DNA of 64,000 nt from positions 1-64,000 of the forward strand of contig JAGWHY010000001.1 in assembly GCA_028873575.1 (NCBI GenBank), in the 5' to 3' direction. The stretch comes from Acidobacteriota bacterium (GTDB lineage: Bacteria; Actinomycetota; Acidimicrobiia; Acidimicrobiales; RAAP-2). Each line of letters opens with the position of its first letter. Positions within the stretch are counted from its first letter, which is position 1. Shown in pieces: positions 26,637-36,087 of this stretch. The position numbers were made by a program, and so were the translations under genes. Under the pieces are notes generated by a model. It saw nothing but the letters and a program-made list of their open reading frames with translations, did no database searches and was not told the DNA's origin.

Positions 26637-27412
26637 CCAATCGCCAGTTTGATCGTGGTACCCAGACCCACGAGCACGACGAGCATTCTGACAATCTTTG
26701 GCGAAACGCGGCGAATGAGGTAGGTGCCGAGTAGGCCCCCAACGAAACTGCTCACCAGTAGGACGACGACCGCGCTGACATCGAGATGTCCTCGAATGAC
26801 AAAGACGAGGGCGGCGACCGCGTTGATAATCATGGCTAACGCACTTCGTAGACCCTGGATTTCGTAGATTTCAAACGGGAGGGTGAGGGCCATCACCGCG
26901 AGCAACACGATGCCGAGTCCCGCGCCGAAATAGCCGCCGTACACCGACGCCAGAAACACGCCGATGAAGAGGGTTTTTCGTCGTACCCGTAAGGGGTGGT
27001 CGCCTAGCCTCCTTCGCTCGAGCAATTTGGTGACTTGCGGGGCCAGCGCGAAGAGCACGGTAGCCGCACCAATGAGCCACGGTACGACGGAGGTGAATGA
27101 TTTGTTCGAACCCACGAGGAGCGCGGCGGTTCCCGCGACCGAACCCATCACGCACGTGGGCACGAGTGATTTGAGCAGCGCGTGATGAAGTCGAAGCTCA
27201 CGTCGGAAACCTCGAACACCCCCGAGGGAGCTAGGCACGATACCCACTGTCGAGGATACGTTGGCTTGGAGTGAAGGGACTCCTAACGCGAGGAGCGTGG
27301 GAAAACTCAAAAAGGTTCCGCCGCCGGCAATGCCATTCGCGACGCCCGCGGCCACACCCGAAGCGGCGACGATCAGTAGACGCCAACCCAAGGGCAGTGA
27401 CGTCGCGAGCAC
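26633..27412 (-). CDS. TauE/SafE family membrane transporter
   Basis: This is a 259-residue membrane protein with about eight hydrophobic segments, of the TauE/SafE (DUF81) family, whose members export sulfite, sulfoacetate or other organosulfonates or oxyanions. The N-terminal repeat has VAAGVANGIAGGGTFLSFPTLLALGVP and the second repeat VYGGYFGAGLGIVLLAVMAL, the two signature GG-rich half motifs. Substrate cannot be told. The stop overlaps the convergent IDH-like gene by four bases. No desulfonation gene is nearby, so the link to sulfur is only by family. Confidence 0.88.
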   Translation of the reverse strand: MLATSLPLGWRLLIVAASGVAAGVANGIAGGGTFLSFPTLLALGVPSLQANVSSTVGIVPSSLGGVRGFRRELRLHHALLKSLVPTCVMGSVAGTAALLVGSNKSFTSVVPWLIGAATVLFALAPQVTKLLERRRLGDHPLRVRRKTLFIGVFLASVYGGYFGAGLGIVLLAVMALTLPFEIYEIQGLRSALAMIINAVAALVFVIRGHLDVSAVVVLLVSSFVGGLLGTYLIRRVSPKIVRMLVVLVGLGTTIKLAIG

Positions 27413-27531
27413 GCCGTCACTCTACTGAGGCGCACGTGTGGTTTTCGCAAAAACATTTCAACGCGGCAGGGCCGGTCGACCGGCGACGTCTCCCTCGCGC
27501 GGGGTACGGCGGTTTCCTGGTCCCTTGCGAT

Positions 27532-29118
27532 CTACGACGACGAGAGCAACTCGGGCGCGACGGACGAGTCGAACTGAGGCTCACGCGTCCCGGTCACCCA
27601 AGCAACGAGCGCGGAAGTGATCAACATGAGGGAGGCGAAGGTGAGGGCAATGTCGAGCCCGTGGCTGAAGGCACCGTAGGCGGCGTTCACCACCTTATTG
27701 ATAATCGCTTGAATCGCCGCGTTCGACTGACTCGAAATGGCCTTGGCCTGTGAATTCACGGCGCCGTTCGTCACGGCGTTGATGATTTGATTACGGTACG
27801 CCGGAGGAATGCCAATCTCGACGAGACGCTTGGTGAGTTGCACGGTGAGTTGCGCGTTGACGATGGAGCCCAAGACCGCGACGCCGGTAACCGCGCCAAG
27901 TTCGCGACTCGTGTTAATCGTGGACGCCGCGACGCCTGAGTAGGAGGCCGGCAGACTCGCGAGCGCTGTGGCGTTGATGGGCACGATGATGATGCCAAAG
28001 CCAACTCCGGCTAGACCCATCGTCCAACCAAGGTGCGTGAGGTCGGCCGCTGGCGAGATTGCCGCGTTCGTCAGCGCCACGCCCGCGGCGGCCAGTAGAC
28101 AGCCCGCGGTCAACGGCACGCGTGAGCCCACCCGGCCGACCCAACGACCACTAAACAACGACGCGGCGACCATGCCGCCTAAGAGGGGAAGAAAGTCGAG
28201 CGCGAGGCCGTAGGCACTGACCGACGCGACGACTTCGAGGTAAAGCGCGACGAAGAAAAAAATTGAGAAGATTGAAAAGTAACTGGTGAAGGCGATGAAG
28301 ACTGACCCCGAATACGCCCGATTGCGAAAGAAGTCCACGTTGAGCATCGGTTCGCGAACCCGTCGCTCCACCCAGGTGAAGGTCACGAGGAACAGTCCGC
28401 TCACGACGTAGAGCGTGACGACGCTCGCGCTGCGATAACCCGCCGACTCGCCGTAGATAGTCGCGAAGGTGGCCGTGGCGAGCGCCAGCGCGCCGAGGAC
28501 GAATCCGCCCGCGTCGAGTGGTCGGCGCGTTTCGTTCACGCTCTCGGGGAGCGCGATGGCGGCGACGATGAGCGCCATAGCGCCAAAGATCAAGTTGAAC
28601 CAGAAGATCGCCCGCCACGACCACAGACCGACCAAGACGCCACCAAGGATTGGTCCCATCGCAAGTGCCAGTCCCGACACCGCGGCCCAGGCGCCCAACG
28701 CGCGCGCGCGGCGTTGGGGCTCTGGAAAGAGGTGGCGAATCATCGACAGCGTGCCGGGTTCCGAGGCGGCCGCGCCCACGCCCATGACCATGCGACCAAC
28801 GATCAAGACCGTCGTTGATGCCGCGACCGCCGCAATAATTGATCCAACGCAGAAGATCACGACGCCAATCAGCATCACCTTCTTTCGCCCAAAACTGTCG
28901 GCGAGTGAACCACTGAGCAGCATCAGACTCGCGAAGGCTAAGGCGTAGCTTCCCACGACCCACTGGAGTTCGGTCACGCCCGCGTGCAACTGTGCCTGCA
29001 CGCTGGTGAGCACCGCCGCGGCGACGGTGTTGTCAAGAAAGGTCAGAAAGAGAATCGCGAGGAGGGCGCCAAAGCCTAGGTTCGCGCCGAGGCGTTGTGG
29101 GAGTGACGAGCGCGTCAT
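27532..29118 (-). CDS. MFS transporter, DHA2 (EmrB/QacA-like) family
   Basis: This is a 528-residue exporter with about 14 helices. Motif regions are LTFLDNTVAAAVLTSVQAQL in helix 1, motif A LLSGSLADSFGRKKVM, and GLALAMGPILGGVLVGLWSWRAIFW in helix 5. Between the last two helices is a long soluble insert (about residues 420-480) with QLTKRLVEIGIPPAYRNQIINAV, seen in related actinobacterial proteins. It lies 119 bases upstream of the tauE start on the minus strand. It is distinct from the other two DHA2 copies in the insert and in helix sequence, so it is not a recent duplication. Confidence 0.9.
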   Translation of the reverse strand: MTRSSLPQRLGANLGFGALLAILFLTFLDNTVAAAVLTSVQAQLHAGVTELQWVVGSYALAFASLMLLSGSLADSFGRKKVMLIGVVIFCVGSIIAAVAASTTVLIVGRMVMGVGAAASEPGTLSMIRHLFPEPQRRARALGAWAAVSGLALAMGPILGGVLVGLWSWRAIFWFNLIFGAMALIVAAIALPESVNETRRPLDAGGFVLGALALATATFATIYGESAGYRSASVVTLYVVSGLFLVTFTWVERRVREPMLNVDFFRNRAYSGSVFIAFTSYFSIFSIFFFVALYLEVVASVSAYGLALDFLPLLGGMVAASLFSGRWVGRVGSRVPLTAGCLLAAAGVALTNAAISPAADLTHLGWTMGLAGVGFGIIIVPINATALASLPASYSGVAASTINTSRELGAVTGVAVLGSIVNAQLTVQLTKRLVEIGIPPAYRNQIINAVTNGAVNSQAKAISSQSNAAIQAIINKVVNAAYGAFSHGLDIALTFASLMLITSALVAWVTGTREPQFDSSVAPELLSSS

Positions 29119-29199
29119 TGTTCGACGAACGCCGTACCAGGCGGCGGCGCGGCGGACACTTGCGGGCCTCGGCGCGAGCTCATCCGATGGATTCGCCCG

Positions 29200-29646
29200 C
29201 TACTTTTTCGCTTTGGGTAAGAGAAAGGTGATTCTGGTCGTGCCCGCGTCCGTGCCCGCGATGTTGCCTACGTCGAGCGCACAGTTTTTTAGGTCAGTTT
29301 TCTTGGTACCACACGTGCCGGTGCCAACGACCCCCGTCACGACTTTAAACTTCGTCGGTGGGATGAGGCCCTTCGCCGTCACCTTGGCCGGCGTCGCGGT
29401 GGCCACGTCACAGCCCGAGGAGTTCTTGGATGTGGTCAAACACTCAATGATGAAAACACTGTCACCCGGCTTAAAGCCGTGACCTCCGACCTTTACGTAC
29501 TGACCATTTTTGAGCGAGCTGGACGGCGACACGACCACTTTGGGCATTGACGACGCGCCCGCCAGTCGTGCGAGCCCCACGGACGCACCAAGGCTGGTGA
29601 GTAGAAGTAACGACGCCATTACCTGGCCGCTGCGGCGAACAATCAC
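29200..29646 (-). CDS. Secreted neocarzinostatin-like (Ig-fold) protein
   Basis: This is a 148-residue exported protein. GTG 29644-29646 has a GGGGGG site four bases upstream. The signal peptide is MIVRRSGQVMASLLLLTSLGASVGLARLAGA-like, with cleavage probably after an Ala near residue 31. The mature part VVVSPSSSLKNGQYVKVGGHGFKPGDSV and FIIECLTTSKNSSGCDV resemble the neocarzinostatin/macromomycin apoprotein fold, in which a small beta-sandwich binds a chromophore; related secreted proteins in actinobacteria have no known ligand. Four cysteines could form two disulfides. No enediyne biosynthetic genes are near, so a role in antibiotic binding is unlikely. Confidence 0.7.
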   Translation of the reverse strand: MIVRRSGQVMASLLLLTSLGASVGLARLAGASSMPKVVVSPSSSLKNGQYVKVGGHGFKPGDSVFIIECLTTSKNSSGCDVATATPAKVTAKGLIPPTKFKVVTGVVGTGTCGTKKTDLKNCALDVGNIAGTDAGTTRITFLLPKAKK

Positions 29647-29998
29647 GAGACCCCCCTCAACGACGATTCGTTGTGACGCGAACTACGAAAACTGACCGTA
29701 ACCGTCAGCGTAGTCAGAGTTCAACGTCCTTTTCGCGCTGATTTGGCTCGACTTTTCGTCGTTCGTGCCTCGCGCGGTGAGACCGAAGTCACGACGCGAA
29801 CGTGGAAATTGACTAGTGCGCGTCGTTCGTCCGCCTAGTGCGTTTCTGCGGTACTCGTACGCCTGCACTAAGGACGAAATGGTTGAAAACACAAGGAAAG
29901 TCGGTGAACGCGCCTCATGACATTTTGTCGCGAAATGGCCAATCTGAGTAACGAAGTGGCTTCGTCGAACGACGCGACACCGGCGAAAGGAGGACGCT
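29647..29998. other. Intergenic region, no gene seen
   Basis: This 352-base stretch between two divergent secreted-protein genes is lower in GC than its surroundings and should hold both promoters. Open frames crossing it have Arg/Ser-rich, non-conserved translations. An AAAGGAGG ribosome site for the protease gene lies at its right end (29986-29993). No terminator or RNA gene was recognised. Confidence 0.5.
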
Positions 29999-32752
29999 GT
30001 GAAGCGGTCCTTTGGTCGGCTCTTCCTCGCGAGCCTTTGCGCGGGCGTCCTTGGCATCTTTCCCGCCGCCGCCGCTCACTCAGCGACGCCGTCAAGCACC
30101 CCTGCGGCGCGCCTCGCGACGGGGCGCGCGCCACTCCTTCTGACGGGCGCGCGCAGTACGTCGGTGTGTGCTGGTACGCCCGTCGCGGGACAGGCGCGTT
30201 GTGACGCCGTAATTCGGCGTGATCGCTTGGCACGTTCACTCGTCCCGAAGCCGGGTTCAGTCGCGACACCCGCGGGGCTCCTTGGCGACAACGGTGCCTA
30301 CTCGCCCGCCTTCTTGCGTTCGGCCTACAACGCCGCCAATCTCGGTGCCTCGTCAAACTTCGGTGCCGGGCGCGTAGTGGGCGTCGTTGACGCGTACGAC
30401 AACCCGAACTTGTTGAGTGACCTCAACTACTACCGCACCTACTTCGGAATGTCGCCGTGCGTCAGCGGCACCGTGTCACCTCTTAACACGACGTGCGTGC
30501 TGCAACAGGTCAACCAGGGTGGGCAGAGTGCCCCGTTACCGTCGGTGAACCAGAGCTGGGGTTTCGAGGAGGCGATGGACGTGGAGATGGTGAGTGCCCT
30601 GTGTGTCAACTGTCAGATTTTGGTGGTTGAGGCGCGGTCATCGGCCATGAGCGACCTCGGCGCGTCGGTTAACACGGCCGTTCGTCTCGGCGCGAACGTC
30701 GTCTCAAACTCCTACGGGTCCAGCGAGTACCCGAGTGAGGTCGCCGACGCCACGAGCTTCTACACACACCCGGGCGTGCCGATACTGGCCGCCGCGGGCG
30801 ATAGCGGTTACGGCGTCCAGTTTCCGGCGGCCGCGGCGAGCGTCATCGCGGTTGGCGGCACCACGTTGACGCAGACCTCGGCGAACGGGGTGCGTTCGGC
30901 GAGCGAGTCCGTGTGGTCCGGGACCGGCGCGGGGTGCAGTCTGTACGTCGCGAAGCCCAGTTGGCAGAGCGACCCTGGCTGTGCGCGACGCAGCGTCAAC
31001 GACGTGGCGGCCGTCGCCGACCCCAACACCGGCGTGTGGGTCTACGACCAGAGCAGCAGTTCGCAGATGGCGATCGCCGGGGGTACCAGTGTGGCGACGG
31101 CCGTGGTCAGCGCGCTCTACGCGCTCACCGCCGGCTCGTGGCCCACCTCCGTCTCGGGCGCGCAGTTGCTCTACGAAGACTCGTCGTCGTTGTACCGCGT
31201 GACGACGGGCGCGGACGCGAACTGCCAGAACTACCTCTGCGACGCCTCACAGAGCGTCGCGGGCTACAACGGACCAACGGGCGAAGGGACACTCGGCGGA
31301 TCGCCCAACAGTGCGGCCGCCATCGCGGGATTAATCACGGTCGCCACCAGCGCGACGGGATCCGCGGCGACGAGCGCGGTGGCCACGCCCAGCGGGGTCG
31401 TCGCACTACCCGGCAACGGAGCGGTCACGGTTAGCTGGACGCCCGTGAACTCAAGTTTGATCAACGTCACCGGTTATCTGGTGAGTGACGGGCACGGCCA
31501 CACGTGCTCAACCGTGGTGGGCCCGAGGTTGGTCAACGCGTGCGTGATCTCGGGATTGACGAACGGCGTCCCCGTGCGTTTTCGTGTGGCGGCCGTGGCC
31601 GGTGCTACGCAAGGCACCTTCTCGGTGGCGAGCAGCGCCGTCGTGCCGTCACCGACCACGGCCGTTCGTCAACTGTCAGTCGGCAATGGATTTGGTTGCG
31701 CGCTGCTCACCAGTCAGCGAGTCGACTGCTGGGGCGCGAACGCGGATGGTCAAGTGGGCAACGGGACTTTTGCCTACTCGAGTGGTGTCGCGAGTGTTAC
31801 GGGACTGCGCCACGTCGTGAGCGTCGCGACGGGTAACGCGGACGCGTGCGCGGTCACGGCGTCGGGCGCGGTCTTCTGCTGGGGTGACAACGACAGTGGC
31901 CAACTCGGCAACGGCGCCTCGACGTCGCTCGCGACGCCGACGCAGGTTCTAGGTGTCGCCGGCGCCACGCAAGTTTCGGTGGGCGCCAGTTACGCGTGTG
32001 CGCTCCTCGCCACGGGTGCCGTGGCGTGCTGGGGCGCGAACGCTGACGGCCAGCTTGGCGTCGCGACCACGGCGGCTTCGTCGAACGTCGTTACGGTGCC
32101 GGGCGTGAGCGGCGCCACGGCGGTCGTGGCGAGTTTGAATCACACGTGCGCGCTGCGCGATGGCGGATTGGTGAGTTGTTGGGGCGCGAACACGTACGGC
32201 CAACTCGGCGCCGCGGCCCCGTCGCGCACGTCCACGGTGAGCGTCGTCGCGGGCGTCACTGGCGTAACGCAACTTTCTCTCGGCGCGAGTGACACGTGCG
32301 CGTTACTCGTGGAGGGAGCGGTCTGGTGTTGGGGCTACAACGGCGACGGTGAGTTGGGCGTGAGCAACGTCACTTCAACCAGCGTTCCGGTGGAGGTGCC
32401 CGGCCTTCCGGCCATTGCGCAGATCTCCTCGGGCGCTTACGGCACGTGCGCGACTGACGCGTCCGGTTCCGAGTGGTGTTGGGGCAGCGGCGTGTCGAAT
32501 GCGCTCAAGGCCAACACGGCGTCAGGACTCAACGCTCCGGCGATCGTGACGAATATCGCGGGCGTGACCTCGTTTGCCGCAAGTTACGGTGACCAGTTCT
32601 CGTGCGCCACACTCGTCACGGGCGCCTTAGCGTGCTGGGGGGCCGGGGGACAAGGCGCGAGTGTCCTCAATCGTTCCGCCACCTCGTCGCGAGATCGAGC
32701 GACCGGCACTCGCGTGTCGAGCGACCATGGAAACGTTAAGCGTCACCGCTAA
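29999..32752 (+). CDS. Secreted sedolisin (S53)-like protease with FN3 and RCC1 repeats
   Basis: This is a 917-residue exported protein starting at GTG 29999, with AGGAGG five bases upstream. Residues 1-29 form a signal peptide. The catalytic domain (about 95-450) has the sedolisin set: Glu190 and Asp194 in WGFEEAMDVEM, oxyanion Asp268 in AAAGDSGYG and Ser364 in AGGTSVATA, so the protease is probably active. The propeptide is much shorter than the usual 180 or so residues. A fibronectin III-like domain follows (about 460-550). The rest (about 557-890) is six or seven RCC1-type repeats with CALL..G.V.CWG.N..GQLG, likely a beta-propeller for protein or cell-wall binding. Cysteine pairs recur in the repeats. 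It could act in extracellular protein breakdown at acid pH. Confidence 0.88.
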   Translation: MKRSFGRLFLASLCAGVLGIFPAAAAHSATPSSTPAARLATGRAPLLLTGARSTSVCAGTPVAGQARCDAVIRRDRLARSLVPKPGSVATPAGLLGDNGAYSPAFLRSAYNAANLGASSNFGAGRVVGVVDAYDNPNLLSDLNYYRTYFGMSPCVSGTVSPLNTTCVLQQVNQGGQSAPLPSVNQSWGFEEAMDVEMVSALCVNCQILVVEARSSAMSDLGASVNTAVRLGANVVSNSYGSSEYPSEVADATSFYTHPGVPILAAAGDSGYGVQFPAAAASVIAVGGTTLTQTSANGVRSASESVWSGTGAGCSLYVAKPSWQSDPGCARRSVNDVAAVADPNTGVWVYDQSSSSQMAIAGGTSVATAVVSALYALTAGSWPTSVSGAQLLYEDSSSLYRVTTGADANCQNYLCDASQSVAGYNGPTGEGTLGGSPNSAAAIAGLITVATSATGSAATSAVATPSGVVALPGNGAVTVSWTPVNSSLINVTGYLVSDGHGHTCSTVVGPRLVNACVISGLTNGVPVRFRVAAVAGATQGTFSVASSAVVPSPTTAVRQLSVGNGFGCALLTSQRVDCWGANADGQVGNGTFAYSSGVASVTGLRHVVSVATGNADACAVTASGAVFCWGDNDSGQLGNGASTSLATPTQVLGVAGATQVSVGASYACALLATGAVACWGANADGQLGVATTAASSNVVTVPGVSGATAVVASLNHTCALRDGGLVSCWGANTYGQLGAAAPSRTSTVSVVAGVTGVTQLSLGASDTCALLVEGAVWCWGYNGDGELGVSNVTSTSVPVEVPGLPAIAQISSGAYGTCATDASGSEWCWGSGVSNALKANTASGLNAPAIVTNIAGVTSFAASYGDQFSCATLVTGALACWGAGGQGASVLNRSATSSRDRATGTRVSSDHGNVKRHR

Positions 32753-32797
32753 AGGTCAACGAGCGACCTCGTGAGGTCCTGTCCGCGTGGAGATAGC

Positions 32798-35350
32798 ATG
32801 CCTGCTGGGGCGTCTGGTCCCACCGCTCCCGGGAGCTACATGGCAGAGACGAACGTACTTCACTCGACTCCCGATGACGATTTGGCGCGCCTGCGTGCGT
32901 TTGGAGTCATGGCGAATAGCTTTCCCGGAGGATTGGCCATTCTGGGTCCCGCGGGTGAAATTGCTCACGTCAACGAACAGATGGTGGCGTTGACGGGTAT
33001 CGATTTGCGCGTGGCGTACGGAAAGAAGTTGTCGGACATCAACGCCGAGGGGTGGGGTCGTCTCGAGCCTATTTTGCGTCGGGTCTTGAGTGGCGAACGA
33101 GTCGCGGACGAGTCGGTGTACGAGGTGCCACCGTCGTTGCGTGAGTACGCAGTGTGGGGTGACCAACTCGGAGGCGTTCGCCAGCGGGGACTGCGCGTGC
33201 GACTCGAGTACTTCCCAATTCGCGACGACGAACGGATCATCGGGATTGGCGTCACCGGCGTCGACAGTACCGAACGCGATGGGTTAGTCACCGAGCTTGA
33301 AGACGTGCGGACGTACTACGGCGTGTTACACGACGTCGTGCAAGCGGCCGCGCGTTTTAGTAACGCCGACGATCTTTACCAAGAACTCGTCGAAACGGTG
33401 ATCAAAATCGACGGCGTCGACATGGCGTGGGTGGGTCTACACGAGTCGGGTGAGATTCGAAAGGGCCCTTCCGCGGGGATCGACGACGGCTACCTAAATG
33501 AGCTGAAGGTATCGGCAAAGGAGGGTGACCCGTACGCGCAGGGCCCGACGGGTCAAGCGATCCTCACGGGTAGTGCCACCGTGTTAAGTGATTTCCAATC
33601 GGCGCCCATGAGCAGTCCGTGGCACGAGCTTGCCACGCGGGTTGGTTTTCGCTCGTCGGCCGCGTTTCCATTGAGGTCGGGTGGCCGCGTGGTGGCCGTC
33701 TTGACGATGTACTCACGTACCCTGCGAGGTTTTGACGACAACGTCATCGAAATGATGAACGCGGTGCGCTCACTCGTCACGTTGGCGCTGGACCACTTCC
33801 AAGTACTCGCGTCGAACGTCATTAGCCGTGACCTTCTCATGATGCGTGACGGCGCCCTCGGCACAATTTCCCAGGGGATCACCATTGTCGACGCGTCGGC
33901 GAGTGATCTGCCGCTGATTTACGTCAGTCCGAGTTTTCTCCAGATGACGGGCTACACCCACGCCGAGGTCATTGGGAGGAACTGTCGCTTCTTGCAGGGG
34001 CCCGACACGAATCCCGCCACCGTCAAGGTCATACGTCAGGCGATCGATACTTCGGTGGGCGTCGAAGTAGAGATCTTGAACTACAAGAAGTCGGGGGAGC
34101 GATTCTGGAATCACCTCACGTTGTCGCCGGTCTTTGACGACGACGGCAACTTGACCCGTTACGTGGGCGTGCAGTCCGACGTCACCGAGCAACGACGCCT
34201 CGAGGCGCAACTCATTCAGTCCCAACGTCTTGAAGCCATCGGTACTTTGGCGGGCGGCATCGCGCACGACTTCAACAATCTGTTGTTGGTAATGCAGGGC
34301 TACACCGCGCTCTTGCTCCGTGAGCTCTCGGATCAGCGTCTTCATGACGTCGCGCAGCGAATTCAAGACGCCGTGGATCGGGGAGCAGATTTCACGCGAC
34401 ATCTCCTGGCGTATTCGCGCCAACAAGTCAATACGCCACAGTTCGAACAGCTCAACGAACTCGTGCGAGACGGTCTCACGCTCTTGACCGGGATGCTCGG
34501 CACTGAGATCACCCTGATGACGGACCTCGAAGAGGACGTTGGCACGATCTACATCGACGGATCGCAGTTTCAGCAAATCCTCATCAACCTGATCGCCAAC
34601 GCGCGTGACGCGATGGCGAGCGGCGGCACGCTCGTGGTGCGCACGCAAAAGGTGACGCTCGGCGAGGACTACACCTCGCGCGTGGGTGAGATTGGTCCGG
34701 GGGAGTACGCGCTGCTGGAGGTTATCGATACCGGGGTTGGCATGACCAAGTCGGTTCTCGATCGAGTCTTCGAACCGTTCTTTACGACCAAAGAGTTGGG
34801 TACGGGACTCGGGCTGGCCTCAGTAATCGGCATTGTTAAGCAAAACGCGGGACACATTGTCGCCTACTCCGAAGAGGGTCTCGGTTCAACCTTCAAGGTC
34901 TACTTCCCACTGGTGGAGTCGGATCAGTCTGAGGTCGTCGCCACTCACCTCGTCGCCGCCGACGCCGACGCTGAGGTGTCGGGGGACGAGACGATTTTGG
35001 TCGTTGAGGACGACGATGAAGTGCGACTCCTCGTCGTCACCGCCCTGCGAGAGTTGGGTTACGAACTCCTCGAAGCGAGCAGTGGCCCGGCGGCAATCGA
35101 ACTCGCTCGTGCCTACGAAGGCGTCATCGACGTCTTAATCACCGACGTCATCATGCCGGCAATGAACGGTCGACAGGTCTCTGAGGAGTTGCTCGCTTCA
35201 CGTCCCTCACTTAAGGTGATTTACACCTCGGGTTACCCTTCGAACGTGCTTCGTGATCGCGAATACCTCGACGAGAGTACGGTGTTTATCGAAAAGCCCT
35301 ACTCGTCGCTCGTGGTCGCGCGCGCGATCCGCTCGCTACTGGATTCGTAA
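32798..35350 (+). CDS. LOV-domain hybrid histidine kinase (PAS-GAF-LOV-HisKA-HATPase-REC)
   Basis: This is a soluble 850-residue blue-light sensor kinase. ATG 32798 has GGAG five bases upstream; ATG 32840 with GGGAG is an alternative. Order: PAS (about residues 15-150), GAF (about 165-330), LOV PAS (about 340-465), HisKA with GIAHDFNN (His490), HATPase with NLIANARDAM, DTGVGMT and GTGLGLASV, then a receiver with phospho-Asp783 in LITDVIMP. The LOV core GRNCRFLQ has the adduct cysteine Cys396 and the flavin contacts LNYKKSGERFWNHL and VGVQSDVTEQ, so FMN binding and photochemistry are expected. The fused receiver suggests phosphorelay or feedback. It faces the response regulator gene across seven bases. 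Confidence 0.93.
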   Translation: MPAGASGPTAPGSYMAETNVLHSTPDDDLARLRAFGVMANSFPGGLAILGPAGEIAHVNEQMVALTGIDLRVAYGKKLSDINAEGWGRLEPILRRVLSGERVADESVYEVPPSLREYAVWGDQLGGVRQRGLRVRLEYFPIRDDERIIGIGVTGVDSTERDGLVTELEDVRTYYGVLHDVVQAAARFSNADDLYQELVETVIKIDGVDMAWVGLHESGEIRKGPSAGIDDGYLNELKVSAKEGDPYAQGPTGQAILTGSATVLSDFQSAPMSSPWHELATRVGFRSSAAFPLRSGGRVVAVLTMYSRTLRGFDDNVIEMMNAVRSLVTLALDHFQVLASNVISRDLLMMRDGALGTISQGITIVDASASDLPLIYVSPSFLQMTGYTHAEVIGRNCRFLQGPDTNPATVKVIRQAIDTSVGVEVEILNYKKSGERFWNHLTLSPVFDDDGNLTRYVGVQSDVTEQRRLEAQLIQSQRLEAIGTLAGGIAHDFNNLLLVMQGYTALLLRELSDQRLHDVAQRIQDAVDRGADFTRHLLAYSRQQVNTPQFEQLNELVRDGLTLLTGMLGTEITLMTDLEEDVGTIYIDGSQFQQILINLIANARDAMASGGTLVVRTQKVTLGEDYTSRVGEIGPGEYALLEVIDTGVGMTKSVLDRVFEPFFTTKELGTGLGLASVIGIVKQNAGHIVAYSEEGLGSTFKVYFPLVESDQSEVVATHLVAADADAEVSGDETILVVEDDDEVRLLVVTALRELGYELLEASSGPAAIELARAYEGVIDVLITDVIMPAMNGRQVSEELLASRPSLKVIYTSGYPSNVLRDREYLDESTVFIEKPYSSLVVARAIRSLLDS

Positions 35351-35357
35351 CGTCGCG

Positions 35358-36017
35358 CTAGGCCGAGATTTCGATAAGTTTTTCGCGCGCCGCGACGGCG
35401 ACCGCTTCGAGCTTGGAGTGCACCCCTAGTTTTGACAAGATATTCGCCACGTGGTTGCGCACGGTGTTAATCGAAATGAAGAGTTCGTCGGCAATACGTT
35501 CGGTGGTGTGAGCCCGCGCGAGGAGTTGGAGCACTTCGAGTTCACGCGCGGTGAGGAACTGGGTCTTTTGATCGGGCGTCTTGCGCAACTTGGTGAGCAG
35601 CCCCGCGAAGTCGTCCGAGCGAATGACGACTTCGCCGCGGGCCGCCGATCGAATCGAGGCGACCACCTCTTCGACGGGTCGATCTTTCCCGAGTAGCCCG
35701 ACGCAACCCGCTTCCACGGCCCGCGCGAGCAGGTCGCTCGCGTCGGCACCCGAGAGCATGACGATGTTGGTGTCGGGCCGGTCCGCCAGAATCGCCTTCA
35801 CGGCCTGGATGCCGTCTCCGTCCGGTAACCGGTAGTCCATCAAGATCACGTCGGGGTTTTCGTCCCGCGCTAAGTCAATCGCCGCGGCGACGGTGCCGGC
35901 CACGCCGGCGAGGCGTAGGTCGCTTTCGCCGGCGATGACGAGCGAGAGCATCTCCGCGACCATGACGTGGTCGTCCACTATCGCGACGCTAATGAGATCC
36001 GACGGTTCGGCGACCAT
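35358..36017 (-). CDS. NarL/FixJ family response regulator
   Basis: This is a 219-residue two-domain transcription factor. The receiver (residues about 9-125) has DDH at 15-17, phosphoacceptor Asp61 in VILMDYRLPDGDG, Ser in VMLSGADASD and the switch lysine in LLGKDRPVEEV. The C-terminal LuxR-type helix-turn-helix (about 150-215) has LTARELEVLQLLARAHTTERIADELFI and TVRNHVANILSKLGVHSK. Start is ATG 36015-36017. It converges on the LOV kinase with seven bases between stops, so it is a candidate partner, although it would be made from a separate transcript. Confidence 0.93.
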   Translation of the reverse strand: MVAEPSDLISVAIVDDHVMVAEMLSLVIAGESDLRLAGVAGTVAAAIDLARDENPDVILMDYRLPDGDGIQAVKAILADRPDTNIVMLSGADASDLLARAVEAGCVGLLGKDRPVEEVVASIRSAARGEVVIRSDDFAGLLTKLRKTPDQKTQFLTARELEVLQLLARAHTTERIADELFISINTVRNHVANILSKLGVHSKLEAVAVAAREKLIEISA

Positions 36018-36087
36018 ACGATTAGACCCTACTCATTGCGGTTCACGAGCGCCACCCAAATCTGGGCATTCACCAAGAAAGATAGGT

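Noticed and set aside
27471-27484. Palindrome GCCGGTCGACCGGC between tauE and the DHA2 exporter
   Set aside because: Too short and without a T tract to be called a terminator; high GC makes such palindromes frequent.
28151-28963. 270-residue minus-strand frame inside the DHA2 exporter
   Set aside because: It is in another frame of the exporter gene and Arg/Gly-rich, so it is a shadow.
32765-32778. Short palindrome GACCTCGTGAGGTC after the sedolisin gene
   Set aside because: Only six paired bases and no T tract; not enough for a terminator call.
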